From: an uncultured Bacilli bacterium
GTDB lineage: Bacteria; Bacillota_I; Bacilli_A; RFN20; CAG-826
Length of the DNA stretch: 64,000 nt
Assembly (NCBI GenBank): GCA_905236715.1
Contig: CAJOMQ010000012.1
Location: 19,680 to 83,679, forward strand
Direction: 5' to 3'
Shown here: piece by piece, positions 43,608 through 54,139 of the stretch
Layout of the letters: each line of letters opens with the position of its first letter
How positions within the stretch are numbered: position 1 is the stretch's first letter
Notes under the pieces: generated by a model
What the model was told of the DNA's origin: nothing
The model's database searches: none
What the model saw: the letters and a program-made list of their open reading frames with translations, nothing else
Translations under genes and position numbers: made by a program

Positions 43608-45998
43608 TTGTTCTTCTCCTTGTTTGATCTGACATAAATCTATTTGCTTTAATATTTCGGGAACTATTACTTTTTTGTTCTTTTTCTTTATTTTATAAGG
43701 ATTAAATAAATTTAATCTTAAAGCATTTAAAACCACAAAGACACTCGATAAGGCCATTGCCGCACTTGCCATCCACGGGGCTAATTTATATAATCCGAAA
43801 GCGGAAAATGCCCCCGCAGCAATGGGAATCATGATGATGTTATAAAAGAAAGCCCAGAAAAGATTTTCTTTGATATTTAATAGAGTTTCTTGACTTAAAC
43901 GTATTGAAGCGTAAGCGTCCATTAAAGAAGATTTCATTAAAACAATAGAACCGCTTTCGATGGCGATATCGCTACCTTGTCCGATGGCAATGCCAATATC
44001 AGCAGCAGTTAATGCCGCAGCATCATTAATTCCATCACCCACCATAGCTACTTTGCCATGGTTTTCCAAAAGCTTAATAATTTCTAATTTATCTTCTGGT
44101 AATAATTCGCTGATGACATAATCTATACCAACTTCTTTAGCAATATATTGCGCTGCTTTTTGATTATCCCCTGTTAACATAACAGGAACAATACCCAAAT
44201 CTTTGATTTGACTGATAGCTTGTTTGCTATCTTCTTTGACAACATCAGCGACCGCAATAATGCCAATGATTTGCTTATCTTCAACAAAAATTAGCGGTGT
44301 TTTACCTTGATTAGCGTATTCATCTAAATATTCGTTTATTTTTTCATAATTGATTTGGTTATTATCTAAAATCTTTTTATTTCCCGCTAAATAGTGGTGT
44401 CCATCGATATCTCCTTTTATTCCCATACCAGGTAAGGCGATAAAATTATCGACTGGTAAAATCTTAACACCCATTTCTTTGCCTTTTTCTTTAATGGCAA
44501 TAGATAAAGGATGTTCGCTTGAAAATTCTAAAGAAGAAGCAATTTGGAGAAATTTTTCTTCATTATATTGATTGAATGTTTTGATATCACAAACATGAGG
44601 TTCACCTTTGGTGATGGTTCCGGTTTTATCTAATAAAAGAAAATCTATTTTTCCGGTTTCTTCAATAGCGGTAGCATTTTTAAATAAGATACCATTTCTG
44701 GCTCCTTTTCCTGAGCCCACCATAATGGCAACAGGAGTGGCTAAACCTAAGGCGCAAGGACAAGATATGACTAATACCGATATTCCTCTTTCAATAGCGT
44801 ATGAGAGTAATGTCGTATTAATATCACTATGATTTTGTAAAAAAGATTGTCCAAAGATCATCCAACCCGCAAAGACTAATAAGGCAATACCGATGACAAT
44901 AGGGACAAAAATTCCTGCTACTTTATCGGCAATACGACTGATTTTGGCTTTGCTACCAGCGGCGGTTTCAACCATTTTTACAATCTGATTAAGGGTGGTA
45001 TTTTCACCAACACGAATTGCCCTACATGTTAATGTGCCATTTTTGTTAATTGTGGCGCTTTTGAAGATATCACCAATATTTTTATCTATTGGCATGCTCT
45101 CACCCGTTAAAGCGCTTTCATCAACGCTTGAATAACCAGATATGATTTGTCCATCAACGGGTATTGATTCACCAGGTCTAACAATAAAAACATCATCGAT
45201 TTTTACTTCCTCTAATTCGACAATAATTTCTTTATCTTCTCTAATTACATGCGCGGTTTTTGGTGCTAGTTCTAATAACGATTTAATCGAGGTAGTTGTT
45301 TTACCTTTAGCGTAGCTTTCTAGTGTTTTTCCAATCGTAATTAATGTTGGTACCATACCCGCGGTTTCAAAAGAAATATTCATCATGACCATCTGCATCA
45401 TTTCTTGCCGACTAGCTAAATCTTCTCCTGACATTGCATGATGGGCTAAAACAAACATTAATATAAAGGAATATATAAAAGCCACACCAGAACCTAGCAT
45501 GACCAAAGTGTCCATATTAGGACCACCATGGAAGAGAGCCTTGCTACCACTGATAAAGAATTGACGGTTGATGATTAATATGACTAAGGCAATACTCATT
45601 TCTATCAAAGATAGAATTAAAACGTTTTCTTTTAAATAGCCTAATGGCCAATTAAACATATATCCCATACCTAAATAAATTAAAGGTATTAATAAAATCA
45701 AAGAAATGATTAATCTCTTTAATAATTTGGGTGTTTCATGATCAACAAAATCATCTTTTTTGTTAGCTTTTATGGAAGGCGAAATTACCGCTAAAGAGGC
45801 ACCATATCCCGCTTTTTCAACAGCAGAAATAATGTCTTTGCTAGTCACATTATCTTCATAGGTAACAAGCATCGAATTAGTCAATAAATTAACTTTGACT
45901 TCTTTCACCCCAGCAATCTTACTAACAGCGTTATTAATCCTCGCAGCGCAAGCGGCACAGCTCATTCCGGTAATATGATATTTTTCATTAATCTTCAT
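43410..45998 (-). CDS. copA: CopA copper-exporting P1B-ATPase with fused C-terminal CopZ domain
   Basis: 862 residues. N-terminal heavy-metal domain [10 protein letters not shown] (Cys15/Cys18), helices, TGES, intramembrane [12 protein letters not shown], phosphorylated Asp in [20 protein letters not shown], then after the last helix a charged linker (about 770-795) and a complete second metal-binding domain, [14 protein letters not shown] (residues about 798-862). A C-terminal HMA fusion is unusual; CopA normally ends after the last helices. It exports Cu+. Follows csoR with a 2-nt gap. Confidence 0.94.
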   Translation of the reverse strand: MKINEKYHITGMSCAACAARINNAVSKIAGVKEVKVNLLTNSMLVTYEDNVTSKDIISAVEKAGYGASLAVISPSIKANKKDDFVDHETPKLLKRLIISLILLIPLIYLGMGYMFNWPLGYLKENVLILSLIEMSIALVILIINRQFFISGSKALFHGGPNMDTLVMLGSGVAFIYSFILMFVLAHHAMSGEDLASRQEMMQMVMMNISFETAGMVPTLITIGKTLESYAKGKTTTSIKSLLELAPKTAHVIREDKEIIVELEEVKIDDVFIVRPGESIPVDGQIISGYSSVDESALTGESMPIDKNIGDIFKSATINKNGTLTCRAIRVGENTTLNQIVKMVETAAGSKAKISRIADKVAGIFVPIVIGIALLVFAGWMIFGQSFLQNHSDINTTLLSYAIERGISVLVISCPCALGLATPVAIMVGSGKGARNGILFKNATAIEETGKIDFLLLDKTGTITKGEPHVCDIKTFNQYNEEKFLQIASSLEFSSEHPLSIAIKEKGKEMGVKILPVDNFIALPGMGIKGDIDGHHYLAGNKKILDNNQINYEKINEYLDEYANQGKTPLIFVEDKQIIGIIAVADVVKEDSKQAISQIKDLGIVPVMLTGDNQKAAQYIAKEVGIDYVISELLPEDKLEIIKLLENHGKVAMVGDGINDAAALTAADIGIAIGQGSDIAIESGSIVLMKSSLMDAYASIRLSQETLLNIKENLFWAFFYNIIMIPIAAGAFSAFGLYKLAPWMASAAMALSSVFVVLNALRLNLFNPYKIKKKNKKVIVPEILKQIDLCQIKQGEEQMTTILKIEGMMCVHCVAHVKEALEKVPGVTKVEVSLQDNNATVDGNAKVEDLITAVNEAGYKASL

Positions 45999-46000
45999 AT

Positions 46001-46300
46001 TTATTTTAATTTTTTCATTAATTCAATCGACTCTTCCAACGAAGATAAATCATTGTTTTTCAAATCATCAATAACGCATGATTCCATGTGCTCTTTTAAG
46101 ATAATATAACCGACTTGTTGCAAGGCATTTTCGACCGCGGCAATCTGGGTTAGGATATCACTGCAGTAGCGGTTTTCTTCGATCATTTTACTAATTCCCG
46201 AAATTTGGCCGTTAATTCTATTTAACCTATTTTTCAGTGATTTTATTTCTTCTTTATTTCTTGGTGTGTGCTTTTGTTGACAGTGTGGGCAATTTTCCAT
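46001..46300 (-). CDS. csoR: CsoR copper-sensing repressor
   Basis: 99 residues. Helical DUF156 protein with [19 protein letters not shown], and the Cu+ ligands Cys in YCSDIL, His and Cys in KEHMESC (Cys-His-Cys triad of CsoR). The N-terminus [11 protein letters not shown] adds a CxxC. Cu+ binding releases the operator. Its own promoter carries the matching operator. Confidence 0.95.
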   Translation of the reverse strand: MENCPHCQQKHTPRNKEEIKSLKNRLNRINGQISGISKMIEENRYCSDILTQIAAVENALQQVGYIILKEHMESCVIDDLKNNDLSSLEESIELMKKLK

Positions 46301-46319
46301 AATGTAATCTCCGAAAAAT

Positions 46320-46348
46320 ATAATATACCCCCCACGGGTATTTGTAAA
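46320..46348 (-). promoter_or_regulatory. csoR-copA promoter with CsoR operator
   Basis: On the minus strand: -35 TTTACA (46348-46343), 17-nt spacer, -10 TATTAT (46325-46320). The palindrome ATACCC-N5-GGGTAT (46325-46341) fills the spacer, matching the G-tract CsoR operator pattern. Confidence 0.88.
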
Positions 46349-46482
46349 GCTACCGCCATTTTATTTTTTGAAAATGAACAATTTGTTTTGATGGCATCTT
46401 TTAATTTTATTAAACGTAAAAATTTACATATACAAACGATTTGGAAATAATTTATAATTATTACTGGAGATATTTTTATTTA

Positions 46483-47160
46483 ATGAAACAAGATGTCCGT
46501 ATTATCGAAATCAAAAAGAGTGTTTTTGCTGCTAACGAAAAAACCGCTGATGATTTAAGAAAAGAATTAAAAGACAAAGGTGTTTTCTTATTGAATGTGA
46601 TGTCCTCGCCTGGTTCTGGTAAGACAACCACTCTCACACAATTGATTAATGTATTGAAAGACAAGATTAAAATCGCCGTTATGGAAGCGGATATCGATAG
46701 CGATGTCGATGCGAAAACCATCGCGGAAAAAACCGGTGTCCAATCAATTCAATTACATACAGGTGGTATGTGCCATCTTGATGCGGAAATGACCAGCCAA
46801 GGATTAAATGGCCTTGATAATCTCGACGATTTAGATTTAGTCATCTTAGAAAATGTCGGTAATTTAGTTTGCCCGGCGGAATTTGATACTGGTGCAGTCA
46901 CTTCCATGACCATTTTATCGGTCCCCGAAGGTGATGATAAACCTTTAAAATATCCCCTTATGTACCAAGTTTGTGACTTGGTGGTTATTAATAAAATTGA
47001 TGTTTTGCCTTATTTCACTTTTGATATGAATAAGGTGAAAGAAAATATCAAAATGCGTAATCCGAAAGCGGACATCATCCCCGTTTGTGCTTTAAATGGA
47101 CAAGGTATTGATGTTTTAGCGGATTACATTTTAAAAATGGTAAGAAACTGGAAGGAATAA
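46483..47160 (+). CDS. hypB: HypB nickel-incorporation GTPase
   Basis: 225 residues from ATG 46483. P-loop SSPGSGKTTTL (about 42-52), MEADIDSDVDAKT (GTPase switch), GGMCHLDAEM with the internal metal-binding Cys/His, VGNLVCPAEFD, and NKID. HypB delivers nickel to [NiFe]-hydrogenase. No N-terminal poly-His. No [NiFe]-hydrogenase or urease gene is in the window; it opens an operon with a large oxidoreductase and hypA. Confidence 0.93.
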   Translation: MKQDVRIIEIKKSVFAANEKTADDLRKELKDKGVFLLNVMSSPGSGKTTTLTQLINVLKDKIKIAVMEADIDSDVDAKTIAEKTGVQSIQLHTGGMCHLDAEMTSQGLNGLDNLDDLDLVILENVGNLVCPAEFDTGAVTSMTILSVPEGDDKPLKYPLMYQVCDLVVINKIDVLPYFTFDMNKVKENIKMRNPKADIIPVCALNGQGIDVLADYILKMVRNWKE

Positions 47161-47176
47161 CAAGGAGGTAATTCAC

Positions 47177-50111
47177 ATGCCAGAATCATATAACAAGAAT
47201 CCTGCGACAATTTCCAAATATGAAGGTGAAAAGGATTTTCAGAAAAAATACGCCAAATTAGGAAAGAAAATCACTGATAATGTCGGTCATAAATTACTTG
47301 GTGTGAAAGCGGAAGACGCCGAATATTTTGGTCTCAGAGAAGTCTTAACCGAACCAGAAGTTGATTTGTGTTTAAAATTAAAACAACGTAAATGGTACAC
47401 CCTCGCAGATATTTGCCAATTGATGAAAAAGGAAATGACTCCTTTACAAGTAAAGGAAACATTAGACCTTTGTGCGGTGCATGGCATTATTGAATATGAT
47501 TACGGTGATCATTATACCGATGATGGCCCCGTCAATAAAAACTGGGATGAAGAATATAAAGCCAAAGAAAAAAGATATAGAATGTCATATTTTGTTCCCG
47601 GCAGTGCGGAATTATTTAATTCCTCCATCGATAGAATTGAAAAAGCTCCCCCGGTTGCTAATTTCTTTGAAAGAATGACATTCTTACCTCTTGAACACAT
47701 TACTTCCATGATTATGCCTGGTGGTAACGGCATTGGTATGCACGTTATCCCGGTGGAAAAAGAAGTCCAAATGAATAAGGAATCCGTCAAAATTGAAAAG
47801 ATTTCTTATTGGTTAAAGAAATATGAAGGTCACATCTCCGCGGGCATTTGTTCTTGTCGTGCATCTCGTGCGATGTTAGGCGAAGGATGCACTGATGACC
47901 ACAACGATTGGTGTATTCAATTAGGTGATATGGCAGATTACACGGTGGAAACTGGTCGTGCCCATTACATCAGCAAAGAAGAAGCATTAGATATTTTAGA
48001 AAAAGCGGAAAAGAATGGTTATGTTCACCAAACCACCAATATCGATGGTGCAGACCATATCTTTGATATTTGTAACTGTAACCCCAAAATCTGTAATGCG
48101 TTAAGAACCGCTCTTTTATATAACACACCCAACATGGAAAGAAGTTCTTTCACTGCGCATGTTAATAAAGCCAACTGTGTCGCTTGTGGCCGCTGCGTGG
48201 AAGTATGCCCTGCTGGCGCGGTGAAATTAGGACAAAAATTATGTAAAAAAGATGGTAGTGAAGTCGTTTATCCAAAACAACCATTACCCGATAAAATCAG
48301 ATGGGGCAAATATGCTTGGGATGAAAATTATCGTGATACCGCCAGAGTCAACACGCATAAAACCGGTACCGCTCCTTGTAAATCAGCCTGTCCCGCTCAT
48401 GTTCCTGTCCAAGGTTATTTAAAGATGACCAAAGAAGGCCGTTATGCGGAAGCCTTAGCTTTAATCAAACGCGAAAACCCCTTCCCCGCTATCTGTGGAC
48501 GTGTCTGTAATAAGAGATGTGAAGCCGCTTGTACACGTGGCACCATTGATAAACCTGTCAGTATTGATGAAGTGAAAAAATTCTTAGCGGAAAGAGATTT
48601 ACACGCTGAAAGTCGCTATATTCCCGAAAAAGTCATCAATAAGGTCAGCGGTGAATGGGATCAAAAAATCGCCATTATCGGTGCGGGTCCTGCCGGTTTA
48701 AGCTGTGCTTATTATTTAGCCACCATGGGTTATAGACCAACCGTCTTTGAAAAGAACCCATTACCAGGTGGTATGCTCACATATGGCATCCCTTCTTACA
48801 AATTAGAAAAAGATGTGATTGCTGCGGAAATTGATATTATCAAACAACTCGGTGTCGAAATTAAATGCGGTGTCGAATAAAGATGTCACTATCGAAGAAT
48901 TAAAGAAACAAGGTTATAAAGCCTTCTATATCGCGATTGGTTGTCAAGGCGGTCGTCGCCCCAATGTTGCTAACGACACTGCCGAAGGCACTGACATTGC
49001 TGTTCATTTCTTAAGAGAAGCCTATGACAATCACGATCAAACCATCAAAGGCGATGTTGTTGTTGTCGGTGGCGGTAATGTCGCTATCGATTGCGCGCGT
49101 ACTGCTCATAGATTACACGCTGATAATGTTTCGATGTTCTGCTTAGAAGATAGAGAACATATGCCTGCTAGTGTCGATGAAATCGCCGAAGCGGAAGAAG
49201 AAAACGTGAAAGTCAATACCTCTTGGGGGCCAAAAGAAGTCTTAGTGGACAACAAAGGTCATGTCACCGGTATTATCTTCAAACGTTGTACGAGAACTAT
49301 TGACCCCGAAACTGGTAAATTCTCCCCCGCATATAATGAAGAAGAAACCATTACCGTTAAAGCGGATAAAATTATCTTCGCGATTGGTCAAGCCATTGAA
49401 TGGGGCAAGATGCTCGAAGGTAGTAAAGTCACATTCTGGAGAGGTAATTATCCCGTCGCTAATGCCTTTACATATCAAACCGAAGATCCCGATATCTTTG
49501 TTGGTGGTGATGTTTATACAGGTCCTAAATTTGTTATTGACGCCATTGGTGAAGGTCATGAAGCGGCTGAATCATTAGCTAGACACGTCTCTGACCACAA
49601 TGTTTCGCAAACTATCGGTCGTGATAGAAGATTCTTTAAAGAACTCAACAAAGTGGATATTCAAGTCGGTGAATATGACCAAGCTGGTCGTACCGAATTA
49701 CGCTATGATAACAAGATTGACCGTCTCACATCTTTCAAAGATGCACGTTTAGTGATGAGCGAAGAAGAAGCTAAACAAGAAGCATCTAGATGCTTAAGCT
49801 GTGGCGCTTCTATCGTTGATCAAAATAGATGTATCGGTTGTGGCTTATGTACCACAAGATGTGAATTTGACGCGATTCACTTAGTGAGAGATCATCCAAA
49901 GAACACCAATTATCGTTTCGCGGAAAAGAAAGTCACCGGTTTATTAGGTTATGCATTACCGAGAATGTTCAAGATTATTGGTCATTCTGGTAGCAAAGAA
50001 GCCCGCATGATGGCGAAAAAACGTCGTGAATGGCTCAAGAGTACCAAAGAATTCCGTAAGACCCACAAACACACTGGTAATGCCGTCAATATTGAGGAAT
50101 TGATGCAATAA
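47177..50111 (+). pseudogene. GltD-like FAD/NAD(P) oxidoreductase with Fe-S domains, split by a frameshift
   Basis: Frame one (47177-48880) ends IKCGVE-stop; the continuation KDVTIEELKKQGYKAFYIAIG reads in the +1 frame from 48879 to 50111. One extra base near 48870-48880 accounts for it, giving about 977 residues. Order: winged-helix-like N-terminus, a Cys-rich module (GICSCRASRAMLGEGC, CNCNPKIC), [4Fe-4S] ferredoxin (CVACGRCVEVC), GltD core with CKSACPAHVPVQ, IIGAGPAGLSCAYYLA and VVGGGNVAIDCAR, then C-terminal Fe-S (CLSCGASIVDQNRCIGCGLC). Likely electron transfer between NAD(P)H and ferredoxin. Sits between hypB and hypA. Confidence 0.87.
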
Positions 50112-50458
50112 TGCATGAATTAGGAATTGTCTTTCAAATCATCAAGCAAGTTGATCAAATTGCCAAGGAAAACCAAGTTCAAGAAGTGAAAAAAGTCGTC
50201 TTAGAAATTGGTGAAGTATCTGGTGTTGTCCCCAAATATCTTGATGATTGTTGGAAGTGGGCGGTTGCTAACCGCAGCGAGCACATGAAAGAATGTGCCT
50301 TAGAAATCATCACCTTAAAGGCCACTTCGTATTGTGAGGATTGTCAAGAGACTTATGATACGGTGCAATATGGTAAAATTTGTCCACACTGTCAAAAACA
50401 AAATACCTATTTAGTGACAGGTGATGAAGTATCAATTCGTCATATCGAAGTTTTATAA
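50111..50458 (+). CDS. hypA: HypA/HybF nickel metallochaperone
   Basis: 115 residues. Begins MHELG, the MHE nickel site, and has a zinc domain with CEDC and CPHC (about residues 73-93). Works with HypB in nickel insertion. Its ATG overlaps the oxidoreductase stop by 1 nt, linking all three genes in one operon. Confidence 0.95.
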   Translation: MHELGIVFQIIKQVDQIAKENQVQEVKKVVLEIGEVSGVVPKYLDDCWKWAVANRSEHMKECALEIITLKATSYCEDCQETYDTVQYGKICPHCQKQNTYLVTGDEVSIRHIEVL

Positions 50459-50462
50459 TTTT

Positions 50463-50490
50463 AAATCCATGCGTTGCATGGATTTTTATT
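50463..50490 (+). terminator. terminator of the hypB-hypA operon
   Basis: AATCCATGC/GCATGGATT stem, GTT loop, T run. Confidence 0.9.
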
Positions 50491-50587
50491 TTTTCAGCGG
50501 ATTAAATTGTTTTTATAAAAAGTAAAATAACCATACAAAAACACAAAAAATGTTCGTTTTTCTATGCGCGTATAATATAATATTTGC

Positions 50588-51652
50588 ATGCCAAATAATG
50601 TGTATGTGAAGCGTTTAAACAAAAAGAGAATTATCACTCTCATTGTTTTATCTTCCTTAGTAGTTATTTTCTTTTTTGCTTCTTTATTTATTGGTAGTAG
50701 TTCTTTAACTTTTTCGGAAACTATTAAAGGTTTATTTGGTGCTTCCACGAATAAAGCCAATATCATCATGCAAAATATTCGTTTACCGCGCTTAGTTGCG
50801 GCGTTAATTGCGGGAGCTGGTTTAGCTTTAGCAGGCACCGTTATGCAGACAAATTTAAATAATCCGATGGCTTCTCCGGCGACATTAGGGGTGAGTAATG
50901 CCGCGGTATTAGGCGCTAATATTGCCATCATCATCCTCAGTGGTGGTATTGTTAACACCAATAATGGCACCCAATCAGGGGCCAGTAATTATTATTTTGT
51001 CACTTTCTTTGCTTTTCTTTTTGCGGTTGGTTCCGCTTTATTGATATTAGGTTTATCAAAGATAAGATCTTTTAATCCCACAACCGTTATTTTAATTGGC
51101 GTTGGTTTAACTTCTTTATATTCCGCGATTACCACGTTGATTCAATATTTTGCTACGGATGTCAAATTAGCCGCGGCGGTATATTGGTCTTTTGGGGATT
51201 TAGGTCGCGTGACGATGAAAGATAATTTGTTTTTGGTGATTATATTAGTTTTATCTTTCATAGGTCTAATGTTTTTCTCTAATTCATATAACGCGATGCT
51301 CGGTGGTGATGAATTAGCGAGAAGTTTAGGTGTCAAAACCGATGTTACACGATTAATTTCATTATTAATTGCCTCCTTATTAACCGCGGCAATTGTATCT
51401 TTCTTTGGTGTGATTGGCTTTATTGGCATTATGGCACCGCATATCATGCGAAGAATTATCGGTAATGATCATAAATTCCTAATACCTTGTAGTTGTCTAA
51501 TGGGTATTGTTATTGTGCAATTTTCGGATGGATTAGCTAGGCTCATTATGAGCGGGACTTCTTTACCAGTAGGGGCAGTAACCGCGATTATTGGCGCTCC
51601 TTTCTTCCTATATATAGTCTTTAGTAAAGATGGAGGAAGAAAATATGCTTAG
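50588..51652 (+). CDS. FecCD-family ABC permease
   Basis: 354 residues, nine or ten helices, with the FecCD signatures RLPRLVAALIAGAGLALAG, FFGVIGFIGIMAPHI and SGTSLPVGAVTAIIGAPFF. Imports iron-siderophore, heme, cobalamin or a related metal complex. Overlaps the ATPase start by 8 nt. First gene of a three-gene importer. Confidence 0.93.
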   Translation: MPNNVYVKRLNKKRIITLIVLSSLVVIFFFASLFIGSSSLTFSETIKGLFGASTNKANIIMQNIRLPRLVAALIAGAGLALAGTVMQTNLNNPMASPATLGVSNAAVLGANIAIIILSGGIVNTNNGTQSGASNYYFVTFFAFLFAVGSALLILGLSKIRSFNPTTVILIGVGLTSLYSAITTLIQYFATDVKLAAAVYWSFGDLGRVTMKDNLFLVIILVLSFIGLMFFSNSYNAMLGGDELARSLGVKTDVTRLISLLIASLLTAAIVSFFGVIGFIGIMAPHIMRRIIGNDHKFLIPCSCLMGIVIVQFSDGLARLIMSGTSLPVGAVTAIIGAPFFLYIVFSKDGGRKYA

Positions 51653-52403
51653 CGTTAAAAATTTAGTTTTTTCTTATTTTCATAATGAAAAAGTCATCGA
51701 TAACGTTTCTTTTGACTTAAAAGAAGGAAAAATTAATGTCCTTTTAGGTCCTAACGGCATCGGCAAATCCACAATATTAAAATGTCTAAACGGCATCTTA
51801 AAACCACAAAGTGGGGAAATTATCATTGATAACAAATCAATCAAGGAATATAAAGCCAAACAATTAGCGCAGAAAATATCTTATGTTGAACAATCTTCGC
51901 ATATTGATAATTTAAATGTCTATGAAACCATTATGTTAGGTAGAACCCCATATATTAATTTCACTCCTAGTCCCAAAGATAAAGAAGTGGTGAATAAAGT
52001 CGTGGACGAATTACAATTACAGGATTTATTGCACCGCAATATCTCCTCTTTATCGGGTGGAGAAAGACAAAAAGTGATGATTGGTTTAGCTCTCGCTAGT
52101 GAGAGCAAAATACTATTGCTCGATGAACCAACCGCGAATTTAGATATCAAAAATGCTTTGATGATTATGCAATTAATCAAAAAGTTAACTATTTCGGACA
52201 ATTTAACCGTGCTTATATCAATGCACGATATCAATTTGGCTTATTGTTTTGGCGATTATTTCTTTTGTATGAAAGATAAAAGCATCAAATATGGTGTTTC
52301 TAAAGAAGAACTTAATGGCCAAATTTTAAGTGATATTTACGATTTAAAAATTGATTTAAATAATACCGCTAATATTTCATTTATAGGAGGATTAGAACAA
52401 TGA
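51645..52403 (+). CDS. FecE-type ABC transporter ATPase
   Basis: 252 residues from ATG 51645, 8 nt after GGAGG; an ATG five codons upstream is in frame but lacks a ribosome site. Walker A GPNGIGKST, signature LSGGERQK, Walker B ILLLDEPTANLD, switch SMHDINLA. Energises the FecCD permease; overlaps the binding-protein gene by 4 nt. Confidence 0.93.
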   Translation: MLSVKNLVFSYFHNEKVIDNVSFDLKEGKINVLLGPNGIGKSTILKCLNGILKPQSGEIIIDNKSIKEYKAKQLAQKISYVEQSSHIDNLNVYETIMLGRTPYINFTPSPKDKEVVNKVVDELQLQDLLHRNISSLSGGERQKVMIGLALASESKILLLDEPTANLDIKNALMIMQLIKKLTISDNLTVLISMHDINLAYCFGDYFFCMKDKSIKYGVSKEELNGQILSDIYDLKIDLNNTANISFIGGLEQ

Positions 52404-53542
52404 TGAAATCAAAAGCAACCTTATTATTATTTGTCGCCCCATTATTATTAGGAGGATGCAACAATGCCTCTAAAAGTAAAAACAAAGATAATGAAATTAT
52501 CATTACCGATTTAATGGACCGTGAAGTATCAATCGATAGAGATAATATCAAAAGAGTAGTTTGCATCGGCGCTGGAGCCTTACGTTTGTATTCATATGTC
52601 GGAGATATGAATTTAATCGTGGGTGCCGAAGATATTGAAAGAAGTGTTGGTGAAAACCGTTTCGAAGGCGCCGCTCGTCCTTATTACGATGCCAATAAGG
52701 AATATTTAGCTACCTTACCTTCCGTCGGTAAAGGTGGACCCGCAAATCAAGTGGCAGAACCTGAATTAATTTTAAACGCCGATCCTGATTTAATTATTTC
52801 CGAATATGAAGACGTCAAAAAAGCGGATGATTTATCCGCCCAATTAAATGTCCCTGTTTTAGTCACATCCTATGGTGGTGGTAACGTCTTTAGTGAACAG
52901 GTGAAAAAATCTCTTACTATGCTTGGAGAAGCATTAAACAAACAAAGCCGCGCTGAAGCTTTAATTTCTTATATCGATTCATGCAAAACTGAATTAGAAG
53001 AGAAGGTTAAAGATGTCAAGGAAGATGAACAAGTCTCCATGTATATTGGCTGCTTAGGCAATTGGGGTAGACAAAGTTTCCTTTCTACCTCTAAACAATA
53101 TATTCCCTTTGCCATGTCAAAAATTAAAAACGCGGCGGCAGATTTACAAGTTGATGATAAAGGCTTAATGGATTTAGAAGCCATCATTGAACAAAACCCC
53201 GATAAGATTATCCTTGATAGCGCTGGTGTTGATTTATTTAAGACTGATTATGTCAAAGATCCAACCACTTACCAAGCTTTAAGCGCTTTTGCTAATGGTG
53301 AACTTTATTTACAAATGCCATTTAATGTTTATTACACCAATTTAGAAATTTCTTTGATGAATTGCTATTATGTAGCTTCCATTGCTTATCCAGAATTATA
53401 TACAGGATTTGATATCGCCACAAAATCAAACGAAATCACCAAACAATTCTTGGGTAAAGAATTATACGATAGCATCAAAAATATGCGTTATTCTTACGGT
53501 GGATATCAAAAAATCAATGATTTAGCGCATCTCGGTGAATAA
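52400..53542 (+). CDS. FecB/BtuF-like substrate-binding lipoprotein
   Basis: 380 residues with lipobox LLLGGC (Cys about 17). TroA-like fold: IKRVVCIGAGALRLYSYVG, VGKGGPANQVAEPELILNADPDLIISE, NPDKIILDSAGVD. GGAGG before the start. The ligand could be a siderophore, heme, corrinoid or metal chelate; hypB/hypA upstream make a nickel complex conceivable but unproved. Confidence 0.9.
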   Translation: MMKSKATLLLFVAPLLLGGCNNASKSKNKDNEIIITDLMDREVSIDRDNIKRVVCIGAGALRLYSYVGDMNLIVGAEDIERSVGENRFEGAARPYYDANKEYLATLPSVGKGGPANQVAEPELILNADPDLIISEYEDVKKADDLSAQLNVPVLVTSYGGGNVFSEQVKKSLTMLGEALNKQSRAEALISYIDSCKTELEEKVKDVKEDEQVSMYIGCLGNWGRQSFLSTSKQYIPFAMSKIKNAAADLQVDDKGLMDLEAIIEQNPDKIILDSAGVDLFKTDYVKDPTTYQALSAFANGELYLQMPFNVYYTNLEISLMNCYYVASIAYPELYTGFDIATKSNEITKQFLGKELYDSIKNMRYSYGGYQKINDLAHLGE

Positions 53543-53543
53543 G

Positions 53544-54119
53544 ATGGATGAAGTATTAGAATTTTTTGATCAACGTGCGGAAAATTGGGATAAAAATACT
53601 ACCAGAGACACTAATCGCTTAAAACAAATTATCCAAGATTTACCAATAAAAAAAGGTGATAAGGTTTTGGATTTAGGCTGCGGAACTGGTGTCATCAGCG
53701 AATTACTTTTCCAAAAAAGTCAGAGCGATGTTTTTGCGATTGATTTATCCCCAAAAATGATAGAAGTAGCAAAGCAGAAAAACCAAAATGATAAGATCCA
53801 TTTTTCCGCGGAAAATTTTTACAATTACCAAGGGAATGATTTTTCCGTTATTGTGGTATTTGATGCCTATCCGCATTTTCTCGATGTGGAAAATTTCAAA
53901 AATAAATGTCTTGAAGTCCTTATTGATGGTGGATATTTGTGCATCGTTCACGACATCGGTCGAGACGAATTAAACGACCATCATTTTACTTTCGCTAAAA
54001 AGATTTCACGTGGGTTAAATGACGTGCGGAGTGAAGCACAATTTTATATGCCAGAATTTCATGTCATTGATGCCAGAGAAGATGATAATAATTATCGCAT
54101 TATCGCGCAAAAAAGATAA
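53544..54119 (+). CDS. class I SAM-dependent methyltransferase
   Basis: 191 residues from ATG 53544 (GTG at 53535 overlaps the transporter gene). SAM motif I VLDLGCGTGVISELL, motif II AIDLSPKMIEVA, and IHFSAENF. Follows the importer genes by 1 nt, so it may modify the imported compound. Ubiquinone/corrinoid-type methyltransferases look alike; target unknown. Confidence 0.85.
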   Translation: MDEVLEFFDQRAENWDKNTTRDTNRLKQIIQDLPIKKGDKVLDLGCGTGVISELLFQKSQSDVFAIDLSPKMIEVAKQKNQNDKIHFSAENFYNYQGNDFSVIVVFDAYPHFLDVENFKNKCLEVLIDGGYLCIVHDIGRDELNDHHFTFAKKISRGLNDVRSEAQFYMPEFHVIDAREDDNNYRIIAQKR

Positions 54120-54139
54120 AATATAGTAAGGAAAAATCG

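Noticed and set aside
49242..49559. 105-residue ORFs on both strands
   Set aside because: Alternative-frame readings of the GltD-like gene; only the plus frame ending at 50111 shows family motifs.
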